A DNA stretch of 64,000 bases. Origin: an uncultured Lachnospiraceae bacterium. Lineage in GTDB: Bacteria; Bacillota; Clostridia; Lachnospirales; Lachnospiraceae. This document shows, piece by piece, positions 1 through 7,335 of this stretch (position 1 is its first letter; every line of letters begins with the position of its first letter). Under the pieces are notes generated by a model. The model did not search any database. It had not been told where the DNA came from and saw only the letters and a program-made list of their open reading frames with translations. The DNA lies in NCBI GenBank assembly GCA_900551115.1, contig URUY01000009.1, positions 1 through 64,000 of the forward strand, in the 5' to 3' direction. A program made the position numbers and the translations under genes.

Positions 1-55
<55 letters not shown>

Positions 56-261
56 TGTTTGTTTGCTTTTCCCGGTTTAGATTAACTCTGGTTAATTTTA
101 CCGTTTCTGAATCCCTTTGGTTTCCCTCCAGGCTTCAGTCCTTTTTTACTGTCTTGGTTCGTTTTTTGTTCTGAAATTTCTCTTTTAGAATTTTCAGGGT
201 TGCATTGCTGTTTATTTGTCAAGGTTCTGTTTTTTGTTGCTTTCGCTCTCTTGAGCCGCAA
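56..261 (-). other. rRNA operon leader, no gene
   Basis: This stretch lies between the downstream rRNA promoter and the 16S 5' end. It is rich in A and T runs. The open frames in it are low-complexity and have no ribosome site, so I see no gene. It should be the transcribed leader of the rRNA operon, where RNase III processing and antitermination elements normally sit. I could not place a specific boxA by eye. Confidence 0.6.
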
Positions 262-268
262 CTCATTT

Positions 269-297
269 AGAATATCACATCATGTGATTTCTGTCAA
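269..297 (-). promoter_or_regulatory. rRNA promoter, downstream of two
   Basis: On the minus strand there is a perfect -35 TTGACA (292-297), a 17-base spacer and a -10 TATTCT (269-274). The spacer and -10 edge carry a perfect 15-base palindrome, ATCACATGATGTGAT (274-288). It reads toward the 16S gene. Placement follows the sigma-A consensus; activity is inferred. Confidence 0.75.
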
Positions 298-361
298 CAA
301 CTTTTTTTATTTTTTCAAATCTTTTTCAGTTGTCAGTGTGCTGTCCTCAGCAACGAATCAG

Positions 362-390
362 AGTATATCACCTGTCCCATTTGTTGTCAA
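362..390 (-). promoter_or_regulatory. rRNA promoter, upstream of two
   Basis: On the minus strand there is a -35 TTGACA (385-390), a 17-base spacer and a -10 TATACT (362-367). It lies exactly 93 bases upstream of the second promoter, which fits the tandem arrangement common before rRNA operons. AT-rich sequence just upstream (391-430) could act as an UP element. Confidence 0.75.
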
Positions 391-452
391 CACCAATTTT
401 TACTTTTTTTTATTTTTTTTGTAATTTTAAAACAACTTTTGACATTAAATCA

Positions 453-480
453 AAAAAAGCCTAAAAATACAGGCTTTTTT
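453..480 (-). terminator. Intrinsic terminator after the lipoprotein gene
   Basis: AAAAAAGCCT (453-462) and AGGCTTTTTT (471-480) form a 10-bp stem with an 8-base loop. On the minus strand the stem ends in a T run. It lies about 50 bases past the stop codon of the lipoprotein gene and separates that unit from the rRNA promoters. Confidence 0.8.
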
Positions 481-530
481 CTATCTTTGTAAATATGCAA
501 TTCAGACACAATTCTGCTTTTTACCTGTTT

Positions 531-1253
531 TTATTCTCCTTGCAGTGTCATGGTAACACTTCCGTCATCAGTTTTAACCATCAAACGCAGGGTTTCTGCC
601 GAAGCTTCATAGTTTTCGTCTACTTCTGCAAGCATCACAAGAGATATTTCTTCGTTTGCGCCCAGTTTTCCTATGTAGGTGCTTAAATCATCAAGCAGCA
701 TGGTAGAAAGAATATTTCTGCGTTCCGTGTCATTTATAGCAAGCACAGATTGAGGCGCCAAAGAAAAAATATCTATTTGTACCTCTTCGCTTTGTGTATT
801 GTGCAAGACAAATTCAAGTACCAAAAGCTTATTGCCCGTTGAAGCATCCAGTGCAAAATATGGCGTATCATCCCCATTGTCAGGATAAGTATCCACTACC
901 CTGCTTCCGTTATAGGTTATGGTTACACCCTCCGGCAGAAGCAGGTCATCTAATGTGCCTGAATTTTCTCCGTTTACGGCATCTATGATTTCCGTATCAG
1001 CCACATCATCCATCCCGCCCGACTCTGCTTCTTTATCGGGTTCTTCTATAATATCTTCCTCTTTTTCTTCATATAAAGATAAATCTACCAGTCTGCTGTC
1101 ATAATCCTTTGTATAACGCATGACAATATCTGCGGCATATTCTACTATGGCATTTTCCTGTTCCTGTGTCATTTGCGGCAGGCTCTTACCGCATCCTGCC
1201 AAAAATACCACGCAGAATACAACTGCACTGCAGACGATTTTTCTCTTTTTCAT
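531..1253 (-). CDS. Lipoprotein of unknown function
   Basis: The 240-residue product starts with a typical lipoprotein signal peptide: Lys/Arg start, hydrophobic core and lipobox LAGC, with the cysteine near residue 21. It should be lipid-anchored on the outer face of the membrane. An acidic linker (about residues 60-90, rich in E and D) precedes a C-terminal domain with alternating hydrophobic strands (LLVLEFVLHN, EEISLVMLAEV), reminiscent of small extracellular beta-sandwich lipoprotein domains such as DUF4352/DUF5067; that is inference. The start at 1253 is preferred because it begins MKKRK with AGGGAA before it. It is last in a leftward group behind hflX and is followed by a terminator. 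Function is unknown. Confidence 0.75.
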   Translation of the reverse strand: MKKRKIVCSAVVFCVVFLAGCGKSLPQMTQEQENAIVEYAADIVMRYTKDYDSRLVDLSLYEEKEEDIIEEPDKEAESGGMDDVADTEIIDAVNGENSGTLDDLLLPEGVTITYNGSRVVDTYPDNGDDTPYFALDASTGNKLLVLEFVLHNTQSEEVQIDIFSLAPQSVLAINDTERRNILSTMLLDDLSTYIGKLGANEEISLVMLAEVDENYEASAETLRLMVKTDDGSVTMTLQGE

Positions 1254-1287
1254 GGTTTCCCTCATTTCCAAACACCTTGTTTATTTA

Positions 1288-2580
1288 TTAGCTTCTTCCG
1301 ACTCGATACTCCTTATATTTTGTGCTGTCACTCTGATGACAGTTTACCACCAAATACACCCCTTTTTCAACATAATTCTGTTCTATCACTTCTGCATTCT
1401 CACAAAGGTAGGACACAATCTGTCCTTTGTCATAGGGAATCAGAAAAGCTGCTTCTTCGTTATCTGCATACAATTTGTCCGTAATCATAGTAAGCAGTTC
1501 CGTCAATCCCTCTTTCTTTTTCGCTGACAGATAAATACGGTTATCGCTTATTTTAGGCAGCTTATCCATGCATAAATCAGCTTTATTATATACATAAATA
1601 ACAGGAATCTCTCCGGCTCCCAGTTCCCTTAAGGTTTCCTTTGTTACTTCCATATGGCGTTTATAATGCTCGTCCGAAAAATCCACCACCTGCAATATCA
1701 GGTCCGCATTTTTTACTTCTTCCAGTGTAGAACGAAAGGCTTTTATCAATCCATGAGGAAGCTTGTGTATAAAACCAACCGTATCCGCCAGATAGAACGG
1801 TCTCTTTCTGCCATTGTCTATCTTGCGAACGGCAGTTTCCAGGGTAGCAAACAGCATATCTTTTTCTAATACCCGTTTTTTCTCATCCTGTACATAAGCA
1901 TCCACCATCGCATTCATCAATGTCGACTTACCGGCATTGGTATAGCCGGCAAGAGCCACCTGCGGAACGCGGGAATTTACCCTTTTCTTCCGCTGGGTTT
2001 CCCGTTCTTTTGATACCTCTTCCAGTTCTTTTGACAGTTCTGCAATGCGGTGTTCTATTTTCCGTCTGTCCAGCTCCAGTTTCTTTTCACCGGCACCCTT
2101 GCTGCTCATGCTGCCGCTGGCACCGCCCTGACGGCTGAGCGCATCATGCAGGCCTACCAGTCTGGGCAGCAGATATTTTAATCTGGCCACCTCTACCTGC
2201 AGCTTGGCTTCTCTCGATTTTGCTCTTGTTGCAAAAATATCCAGTATCAGTCCGGTTCTGTCCATAACCGGCAAATCCAGTTCTTCTTTCAGATTTCTAA
2301 GCTGCGACGGGCTTAAGGTATCCTCAAAAATCACCAATTCCGCTTCTTCGGTTTTAGCAAAGGAACGTACCTCCGCCACTTTTCCCGTACCGATATAAAG
2401 CGCTTTACTTACTGTCTCCATCCGTTGGGTGACAATCCCCACCACCTGCATATTACATGCCTCTGCGAGGCTTTTCAGCTCGTCCATGGAGCGGTCAAAG
2501 TCCTCTTCCTCACCGGTATCAACGCCTACAAGCAGTACGCGCTCCTTCATTAACTGTTCTATATCTATTTCTTCCCTCAT
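1288..2580 (-). CDS. hflX: GTPase HflX
   Basis: This 430-residue protein matches HflX, a ribosome-associated GTPase that splits stalled or hibernating 70S ribosomes. The N-terminal HflX domain (about 1-200) includes the Gly-rich loop SRQGGASGSMSSKGAGEKKL's core near 150-168 and a coiled-coil stretch. The G domain begins near 205, with P-loop GYTNAGKST (212-220), DTVGF switch II near 264 and NKAD near 333. Length is normal for the family. The start ATG at 2580 lies 7 bases after the kinase stop codon, so it is probably co-transcribed with the upstream two-component genes. Confidence 0.95.
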   Translation of the reverse strand: MREEIDIEQLMKERVLLVGVDTGEEEDFDRSMDELKSLAEACNMQVVGIVTQRMETVSKALYIGTGKVAEVRSFAKTEEAELVIFEDTLSPSQLRNLKEELDLPVMDRTGLILDIFATRAKSREAKLQVEVARLKYLLPRLVGLHDALSRQGGASGSMSSKGAGEKKLELDRRKIEHRIAELSKELEEVSKERETQRKKRVNSRVPQVALAGYTNAGKSTLMNAMVDAYVQDEKKRVLEKDMLFATLETAVRKIDNGRKRPFYLADTVGFIHKLPHGLIKAFRSTLEEVKNADLILQVVDFSDEHYKRHMEVTKETLRELGAGEIPVIYVYNKADLCMDKLPKISDNRIYLSAKKKEGLTELLTMITDKLYADNEEAAFLIPYDKGQIVSYLCENAEVIEQNYVEKGVYLVVNCHQSDSTKYKEYRVGRS

Positions 2581-2587
2581 AAAGCAT

Positions 2588-4060
2588 TTATTCCTTTCCT
2601 ACTGTTTCCAGTTCAAACCAAAAGGCAACACCATTGTCATAGTTTTCCACGCCGTACCCCTGATGCATGGATTCCATAATAGCTTTTACTATAGAGAGTC
2701 CTACGCCACTTCCGCCGTACTCCCGTGTTCTTGCCTTATCAACCTTATAAAATTTTTCCCAAATCCTGGGGATGCTGTCTTCAGGAATTGGGGAACCGGT
2801 ATTAAAAACTGTAATCCTTACTTTATTCTCCCACTGTTTAAGCCGGATATCGATTATTTTTTCACCTGTACAATGATTTACTGCATTGGAAAAATAATTG
2901 GTAAATACTTCCTCTGTCTTAAACTCATCCGCCCACACATAAATGGGTTCGTACTGCTCCATCCGTAATGATATGTCATTCTGCTTTACCAAAATGGAAG
3001 CTGACTGCAGATAGTTGCAGATAAGCGTCACAATATCAAACCGCTCCATATTCACCATATCATTACCAAATTCCAACTGATTTAAGGTCATCAGCCTTTG
3101 TACCATCTGATTCATCTTGGAGGCTTCATCCACAATCACATCACAGTAAAACTTACGGCTCTCTGCGTCTTCGTTAATCCCTTCCTGCAGGCCTTCGGCA
3201 TATCCCTGTATCAGGGCAATCGGCGTTTTTAACTCATGAGACACATTGGAGAGAAACTCTTTCCGCATTTCATCAATCCGGTTTTTCTTTTCTATATCTT
3301 TCTGCAGTTCATTGTTGGCCGTCTTCAATTCTCTGATATTTTCCTCAAGTGTTCTTGACAGCTCGTTGATATTGTCACCTAAAAGTGCAATCTCGTTTTT
3401 GCTTGTTCCCGTATATTTTGCTTCAAAATCCAATCGGGTCATACGCTCGGATATATGTGCCAGTTCCAGGACAGGCCCCGTTATCTTTCCGGAAACAATC
3501 CAGATAACAATACTGCTTATTATAATAGCGACCATACCTACATATATCAGAAAACGATTGGCAATGGCGGCACTTTCCCTTATATTTTCAAGAGGGGTGC
3601 GCATATAGAAAACCTGTCCTTCGTCTAACCATCCCAGCATCTCAATGTACTCTGTCTTGGTTTTAGAATCCATTACTTTCTGCATGGTATAGTATTCGCT
3701 TTGTTTCAATATCTGGGGATCAGGAACAGCAGCATAAAGCCTGTCCCACAAAAGCCCCTGCAGCATATCCATATCATTTCCAAACGTACCGACTATCACA
3801 CCGTTCATATCCTGCACGACACCCATGATATTGTACCTGTTTGAAATTCGTTCTAATTCTATTTTCAAATTTTCTGACAGCAGATTTTCTTCCTGAACTG
3901 CTTCATTCAGCACCCTGTAGGTTTCAAGCAGCGCCCTTTCCCGATTCTCCTCATAATATTTTTGCAGCAGAAAATTGTTGATGACCCAGCACACTAACAG
4001 CGTGGCTGCCATCAGTCCAATAAAAATAAATGCAAACTGCCTTTTTATAGAATGCTTCAT
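2588..4060 (-). CDS. Membrane sensor histidine kinase
   Basis: This 490-residue protein has a transmembrane segment near residues 10-31, an extracytoplasmic sensor region of about 135 residues, a second membrane segment near 170-190, a HAMP linker, a HisKA domain with phospho-acceptor motif SHELKTPIALI, and a C-terminal ATPase domain with a GGSGVGLSIVKA G-box. It should autophosphorylate in response to an envelope signal and pass phosphate to the OmpR-type regulator at 5056-5730. Its start overlaps the deacetylase stop by four bases (4057-4060), which points to translational coupling. The sensed signal cannot be read from the sequence. Confidence 0.92.
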   Translation of the reverse strand: MKHSIKRQFAFIFIGLMAATLLVCWVINNFLLQKYYEENRERALLETYRVLNEAVQEENLLSENLKIELERISNRYNIMGVVQDMNGVIVGTFGNDMDMLQGLLWDRLYAAVPDPQILKQSEYYTMQKVMDSKTKTEYIEMLGWLDEGQVFYMRTPLENIRESAAIANRFLIYVGMVAIIISSIVIWIVSGKITGPVLELAHISERMTRLDFEAKYTGTSKNEIALLGDNINELSRTLEENIRELKTANNELQKDIEKKNRIDEMRKEFLSNVSHELKTPIALIQGYAEGLQEGINEDAESRKFYCDVIVDEASKMNQMVQRLMTLNQLEFGNDMVNMERFDIVTLICNYLQSASILVKQNDISLRMEQYEPIYVWADEFKTEEVFTNYFSNAVNHCTGEKIIDIRLKQWENKVRITVFNTGSPIPEDSIPRIWEKFYKVDKARTREYGGSGVGLSIVKAIMESMHQGYGVENYDNGVAFWFELETVGKE

Positions 4061-4869
4061 AGGCTTGTACTCCTTAAAATCACTGTTTCTCCTGACTTTA
4101 TTTCACGTTTTTCCTCTTTCTCCCGTATCCACACACTGACTGCTGAGGGATTATACGCCACATGTCCATCTGCCGAATATTCCAGGCTGCGCACCGCCTG
4201 AATATACCTGCAGATTTCTATATTTGTAGCATACCAAATCTCTTTTCTGCCTGCCATTTGTTCTGCAAAAGCCTCTATCACACTAAAGTCATTGGAATTG
4301 CCGAATTCAAAGCTATGCCCCCATACATACATCAGCGGAAGCTCTTCATACTCCGGCACATGCAAAAAACGTTCCCCAATTTCTGCCACCCCATTATTGT
4401 GATGACAGGTTGGATGCCACTCCAAAAAATCGGCAGGTACACTGAAATTACCGGTACTGTTTACGGTTCGGGAATATAGAATCCCCAGTGTCTTAAGAAC
4501 CTCTTTTACCTTTTGATTATAATCACCAAACGCATAGGACATGCCCTGTACAAAGCCTCCGGTAAGCTGCTCTAGTGTCATGCGGTCATCCTCCACCTCC
4601 CGCACCAGCTGCTGTGCGTTTAACAGGGTAGAATGCCTGTGTTCCACTCCGTGACATGCCACCTCATGTCCCGCATACAGGCTTGCCACCTCTGCTTTTG
4701 TTACAAAGGTCTTTCCTTCCTTCTCCTCCAACTGCCCGGAATTCAGATGAAAGGTTCCTTTGAGTCCATGGCTGTTAAAAATCTCCACCAGCTTTCTGTC
4801 AAAAATCTGACCGTCATCATAGCTGAAGGTCAGCGCCTTTTCTTTTCCCTGCGGATATATAAATCGCAT
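4057..4869 (-). CDS. Polysaccharide deacetylase family protein
   Basis: The 270-residue product has the NodB-type fold markers: TFSYDDGQ near residue 14 (metal-binding and catalytic Asp pair) and HGVEHRHS near 75 (metal-binding histidines), with SYAFGDYN further on. Known relatives remove acetyl or formyl groups from sugars. No signal peptide or membrane segment is visible, so it seems cytoplasmic, unlike peptidoglycan deacetylases. GGAGGACAAACT precedes the ATG at 4869. It sits between the response regulator and the kinase of one operon and overlaps the kinase start, so its role is probably tied to that signalling unit. The substrate is unknown. Confidence 0.85.
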   Translation of the reverse strand: MRFIYPQGKEKALTFSYDDGQIFDRKLVEIFNSHGLKGTFHLNSGQLEEKEGKTFVTKAEVASLYAGHEVACHGVEHRHSTLLNAQQLVREVEDDRMTLEQLTGGFVQGMSYAFGDYNQKVKEVLKTLGILYSRTVNSTGNFSVPADFLEWHPTCHHNNGVAEIGERFLHVPEYEELPLMYVWGHSFEFGNSNDFSVIEAFAEQMAGRKEIWYATNIEICRYIQAVRSLEYSADGHVAYNPSAVSVWIREKEEKREIKSGETVILRSTSL

Positions 4870-4918
4870 AGTTTGTCCTCCTGTTTTTAGATGTATGAAT
4901 ACTCAAGCTTCTCACCTC

Positions 4919-5056
4919 GCTACGAGCAAGGCTCTCAGCTCGTAAACCTTCGGTTTCCTCGCTGACTGGCTGTCGCCAGATAAAAAAGAAGACACCCATG
5001 CTCCCGGAAATAAATTTCCGTCGCACGCCTGTCTCCTTTTTTGCCTTGCTCGTAGC
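4919..5056. repeat. 138-bp inverted-repeat element, MITE-like
   Basis: The element is bounded by perfect 14-bp inverted repeats, GCTACGAGCAAGGC (4919-4932) and GCCTTGCTCGTAGC (5043-5056). Inside are smaller hairpins: AAACCTTCGGTTT, TGGCTGTCGCCA and CGGAAATAAATTTCCG (5005-5020). It fills most of the gap between the response regulator and the deacetylase gene. Its right end coincides with the last base of the regulator stop codon. An 81-codon open frame reads through it, but its sequence follows the repeat and has no ribosome site. The short direct repeat ACTCAA at 4901 and 5061 could be a trace of insertion or chance. Confidence 0.6.
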
Positions 5057-5730
5057 TAACACTCAAATTTATACCCCATTCCCCAAATCGTTTTTATCAG
5101 TTCGCCTTTATCGCCCATTTTGCTCCGCAGCTTTTTGACATGGGTATCGATGGTACGTGCGTCCCCAAAATAGTCATAATTCCAAACACTGTTCAGTATT
5201 TTTTCACGGGACAGTGCCAGCCCTCTGTTTTCCATAAAGTATACAAGCAGTTCAAATTCCTTGTAGCTAAGTTCTATATCCCTGCCGTCAATCTTTACCA
5301 TATGCGCCGCTTTATTGATATCTATGCCGCCGGCAGAAAGCACATCATCCGGTGTAATCTGGCTGGTCCTGCGCAATATGGCTTCTACCCTTGCCACCAA
5401 TATTTTGGGGCTGAACGGTTTGCTGATGTACTCGTCCACTCCCAGCTGAAAGCCTTGCAGCTCCGCCTGCTCATCTCCCTTTGCCGTGAGCATGATAATA
5501 GGCACTTTAGAATATGCGCGGATTTCCCGGCATACCTGAAAGCCGTCCATTTTGGGCATCATCACATCAAGCACAATAAGGGCTATATCCTTTTGCGCAA
5601 AGAAAATATCCACTGCCTGTACACCGTCCTCTGCCTCTATTACCTCGTAGCTGCTCTTTACAAGGAAATCCTTTACCAGCTTCCGCATTCTGCTTTCATC
5701 ATCCACAACCAGTATCTTCAATCTCTCCAT
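5056..5730 (-). CDS. OmpR/PhoB-family response regulator
   Basis: The 224-residue protein has an N-terminal receiver domain beginning MERLKILVVDDE (acidic pocket), phospho-acceptor Asp in LIVLDVMMPKMDG, and the conserved Lys in YISKPFSPK. It has a C-terminal winged-helix DNA-binding domain ending in KTIWGMGYKFEC. The start at 5730 is chosen because AGGAGG lies 7 bases upstream; an in-frame upstream frame to 5772 would place that site inside the gene. It is first in the block and pairs with the kinase at 2588-4060, although a repeat element and a deacetylase gene lie between them. Confidence 0.93.
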   Translation of the reverse strand: MERLKILVVDDESRMRKLVKDFLVKSSYEVIEAEDGVQAVDIFFAQKDIALIVLDVMMPKMDGFQVCREIRAYSKVPIIMLTAKGDEQAELQGFQLGVDEYISKPFSPKILVARVEAILRRTSQITPDDVLSAGGIDINKAAHMVKIDGRDIELSYKEFELLVYFMENRGLALSREKILNSVWNYDYFGDARTIDTHVKKLRSKMGDKGELIKTIWGMGYKFEC

Positions 5731-5809
5731 TGTCATACCTCCTGAGGGTCTGTTCCATTCCCTCCTGCGCATATTATAAACTGCAAATATGTAGAAATTG
5801 TGAAATTAA

Positions 5810-6373
5810 CTACTGAAAACTTATATTCAGCTCTTTTTCCTTTTCTCTGATGGTTTTTTCCCGCTCACTAAGCTCCTGTTCCCAGGAAGCATATTTGTTT
5901 ACCAAACTGGTTTCATAATTAAGTATATTGGGATTGTCGCTTTTAAGCGCAATACCAAACATGGCTGCTACCGCCAGCGCAAGAAGGATATTCAGCATAA
6001 CGGATACAACCGGCCACTGCGCCTTCCTTTGTCCTGCTGTCTTGATATGCTGTCTTGCCGGCGAATAGGACTGCCGCATTTTCATTCCGTAGTTGTTATA
6101 CAAAACAATGGGCGGAATGTTTTCCTCATCCAGTTCCCCACAGCGTATGAGGCACATTTGCAGCTTTTTAAGATAATCATGCCCTACCGGCGTTTTAAAA
6201 ATGCGTTCTACAATCGCCTTTTTATAGATTCTGAGTACATTTTCCGCAGCACTGTAATCCATATGCTTGTCCAGATAGTCGATTTTCTTCTGTTCCTGCC
6301 TTGCCAGTTCTGCATCCTCTTCGCTTAAAAAAAGGTAACCTCCCACGATTCTTGCATTTTCTGTAGTATCCAT
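5810..6373 (-). CDS. Membrane-anchored protein of unknown function
   Basis: I do not recognise this 187-residue protein. The start at 6373 follows GGGGTGAGTGT. Residues 1-110 are soluble and charged. A single membrane segment (about residues 124-145, SVMLNILLALAVAAMFGIAL) is followed by a short C-terminal Glu/Lys-rich heptad stretch (about 160-187) that looks coiled-coil. No signal peptide is seen, so the N-terminal part is probably cytoplasmic. It lies between the tmRNA gene and the response regulator, and its upstream region overlaps the tmRNA terminator. A protein-interaction role is possible but unsupported. Confidence 0.7.
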   Translation of the reverse strand: MDTTENARIVGGYLFLSEEDAELARQEQKKIDYLDKHMDYSAAENVLRIYKKAIVERIFKTPVGHDYLKKLQMCLIRCGELDEENIPPIVLYNNYGMKMRQSYSPARQHIKTAGQRKAQWPVVSVMLNILLALAVAAMFGIALKSDNPNILNYETSLVNKYASWEQELSEREKTIREKEKELNISFQ

Positions 6374-6416
6374 ACACTCACCCCGTTTTATCTCATGCGT
6401 AAATATTGTAAATGGT

Positions 6417-6452
6417 AAAAAAGAGAGAAGCGTTTTCACCCTTTCTCTCTTT
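6417..6452 (-). terminator. Intrinsic terminator of ssrA
   Basis: AAAGAGAGAA (6420-6429) pairs with TTCTCTCTTT (6443-6452) around a 13-base loop. On the minus strand the stem runs into a six-base T tract (6422-6417). It lies 8 bases past the tmRNA 3' end and overlaps the region just upstream of the 5810-6373 gene. Confidence 0.75.
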
Positions 6453-6459
6453 CTGTAAG

Positions 6460-6804
6460 TGGACTAGACGGGAGTCGAACCCGTGTCCAAAAGCCCATTC
6501 CCTGTCCTTCTACTATCATAGTCAATTATCTCGGCTTACACCCATTCCCTCCTATGACAGGAAATTGACAGCCTGTCATATTCAGTAGCTTCATCATACG
6601 CCCATAGCCGCAAAGCTTAAGCCATGTCGTTTCTCACATAGTCGATGCCCGGATTCTAGAGTGTGAGTGCTTTAGAGCGGACAGCTGCCATTAGGCAGCG
6701 TATGCTAAATTATCTTCAGCGTTTATATTTATTTTGCGATTTGACGCATCGCCTGCGGATAGCTTCTCCAGCTGCAAGACCCCTGTCGAAACCTTGACTA
6801 GCCC
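6460..6804 (-). ncRNA. ssrA: Transfer-messenger RNA
   Basis: The 3' end reads GGGTTCGACTCCCGTCTAGTCCA (split here as the T-arm plus acceptor) and the 5' end is GGGCTAGTCAAGGTTTCGAC. The two ends pair as a seven-base acceptor stem with one G-U. The internal tag frame ends in codons for AEDNLAYAA and a stop. That stop lies in the loop of a GCTGCC/GGCAGC hairpin (6682-6700), the usual tmRNA layout. The RNA rescues ribosomes on broken messages together with SmpB, encoded next door. The frame starting from the usual GCA resume position closes at once with TAA, so the resume codon must be in another frame. Confidence 0.95.
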
Positions 6805-6870
6805 TTATATAATGTGCAATATGATTTTCCTGCACACTATTAGTATAGGCGCAAATACACCTTACGTCAA

Positions 6871-7335
6871 TTAGAGATTTTTTATTTTAAATTCTTTTTC
6901 TGCTTCTCTGCGCTGGTCCTTTTTCGCGATATCCTGTCTCTTATCGTACAGCTTTTTACCGCGGGCAAGACCTATTTCCACCTTTGCCCTGCCATCCTTG
7001 AAATATACCTGCAGCGGCACAAGGGTAAAACCTTTTTCTGCCAGCTTTCCCGTCAGCTTTCTTATCTGCTCTTTATGCATTAACAGCTTTTTGGGCCTTA
7101 ACGGGTCCCTGTTAAAAATGTTCCCCTTCTCATAGGGACTGATGTGCATGCCGTACACCCACACCTCATTGTTTTCAATGCGTACAAAGGACTCCTTGAT
7201 ACTGCACTTCCCAAGACGCATGGATTTGACCTCCGTGCCATGCAGCACAATACCGGCCTCATAATTTTCATCTATGAAATAATCATGATATGCCTTTTTA
7301 TTGTTCGCTACCAGCTTCTGTGCTTCCCTGCTCAT
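6871..7335 (-). CDS. smpB: SsrA-binding protein SmpB
   Basis: This 154-residue protein carries the SmpB signatures AYHDYFIDENYEAGIVLHGT, EVKSMRLGK and the C-terminal Lys/Arg-rich tail (KKLYDKRQDIAKKDQRREAE core) that reads the empty decoding site. It binds tmRNA and brings it to stalled ribosomes. The start at 7335 (MSREAQKL) is chosen from family alignment. It lies inside the 3' end of rnr, giving a 38-base overlap. The smpB-ssrA adjacency supports the call. Confidence 0.96.
   Translation of the reverse strand: MSREAQKLVANNKKAYHDYFIDENYEAGIVLHGTEVKSMRLGKCSIKESFVRIENNEVWVYGMHISPYEKGNIFNRDPLRPKKLLMHKEQIRKLTGKLAEKGFTLVPLQVYFKDGRAKVEIGLARGKKLYDKRQDIAKKDQRREAEKEFKIKNL

Noticed and set aside
217..222. 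A third TTGACA on the minus strand in the rRNA leader
   Set aside because: No -10-like sequence lies at 16-18 bases; the position gives CCCTGA or similar.
200..686. Two short open frames on the plus strand
   Set aside because: They are low-complexity Phe-rich frames in the rRNA leader and antisense to the lipoprotein gene.
4817..5062. 81-codon open frame on the minus strand
   Set aside because: It runs through the inverted-repeat element and into the deacetylase gene, lacks a ribosome site and has low-quality sequence; it reflects the repeat.
5140..5745. 201-codon open frame on the plus strand
   Set aside because: It is antisense to the response regulator, whose motifs are certain.
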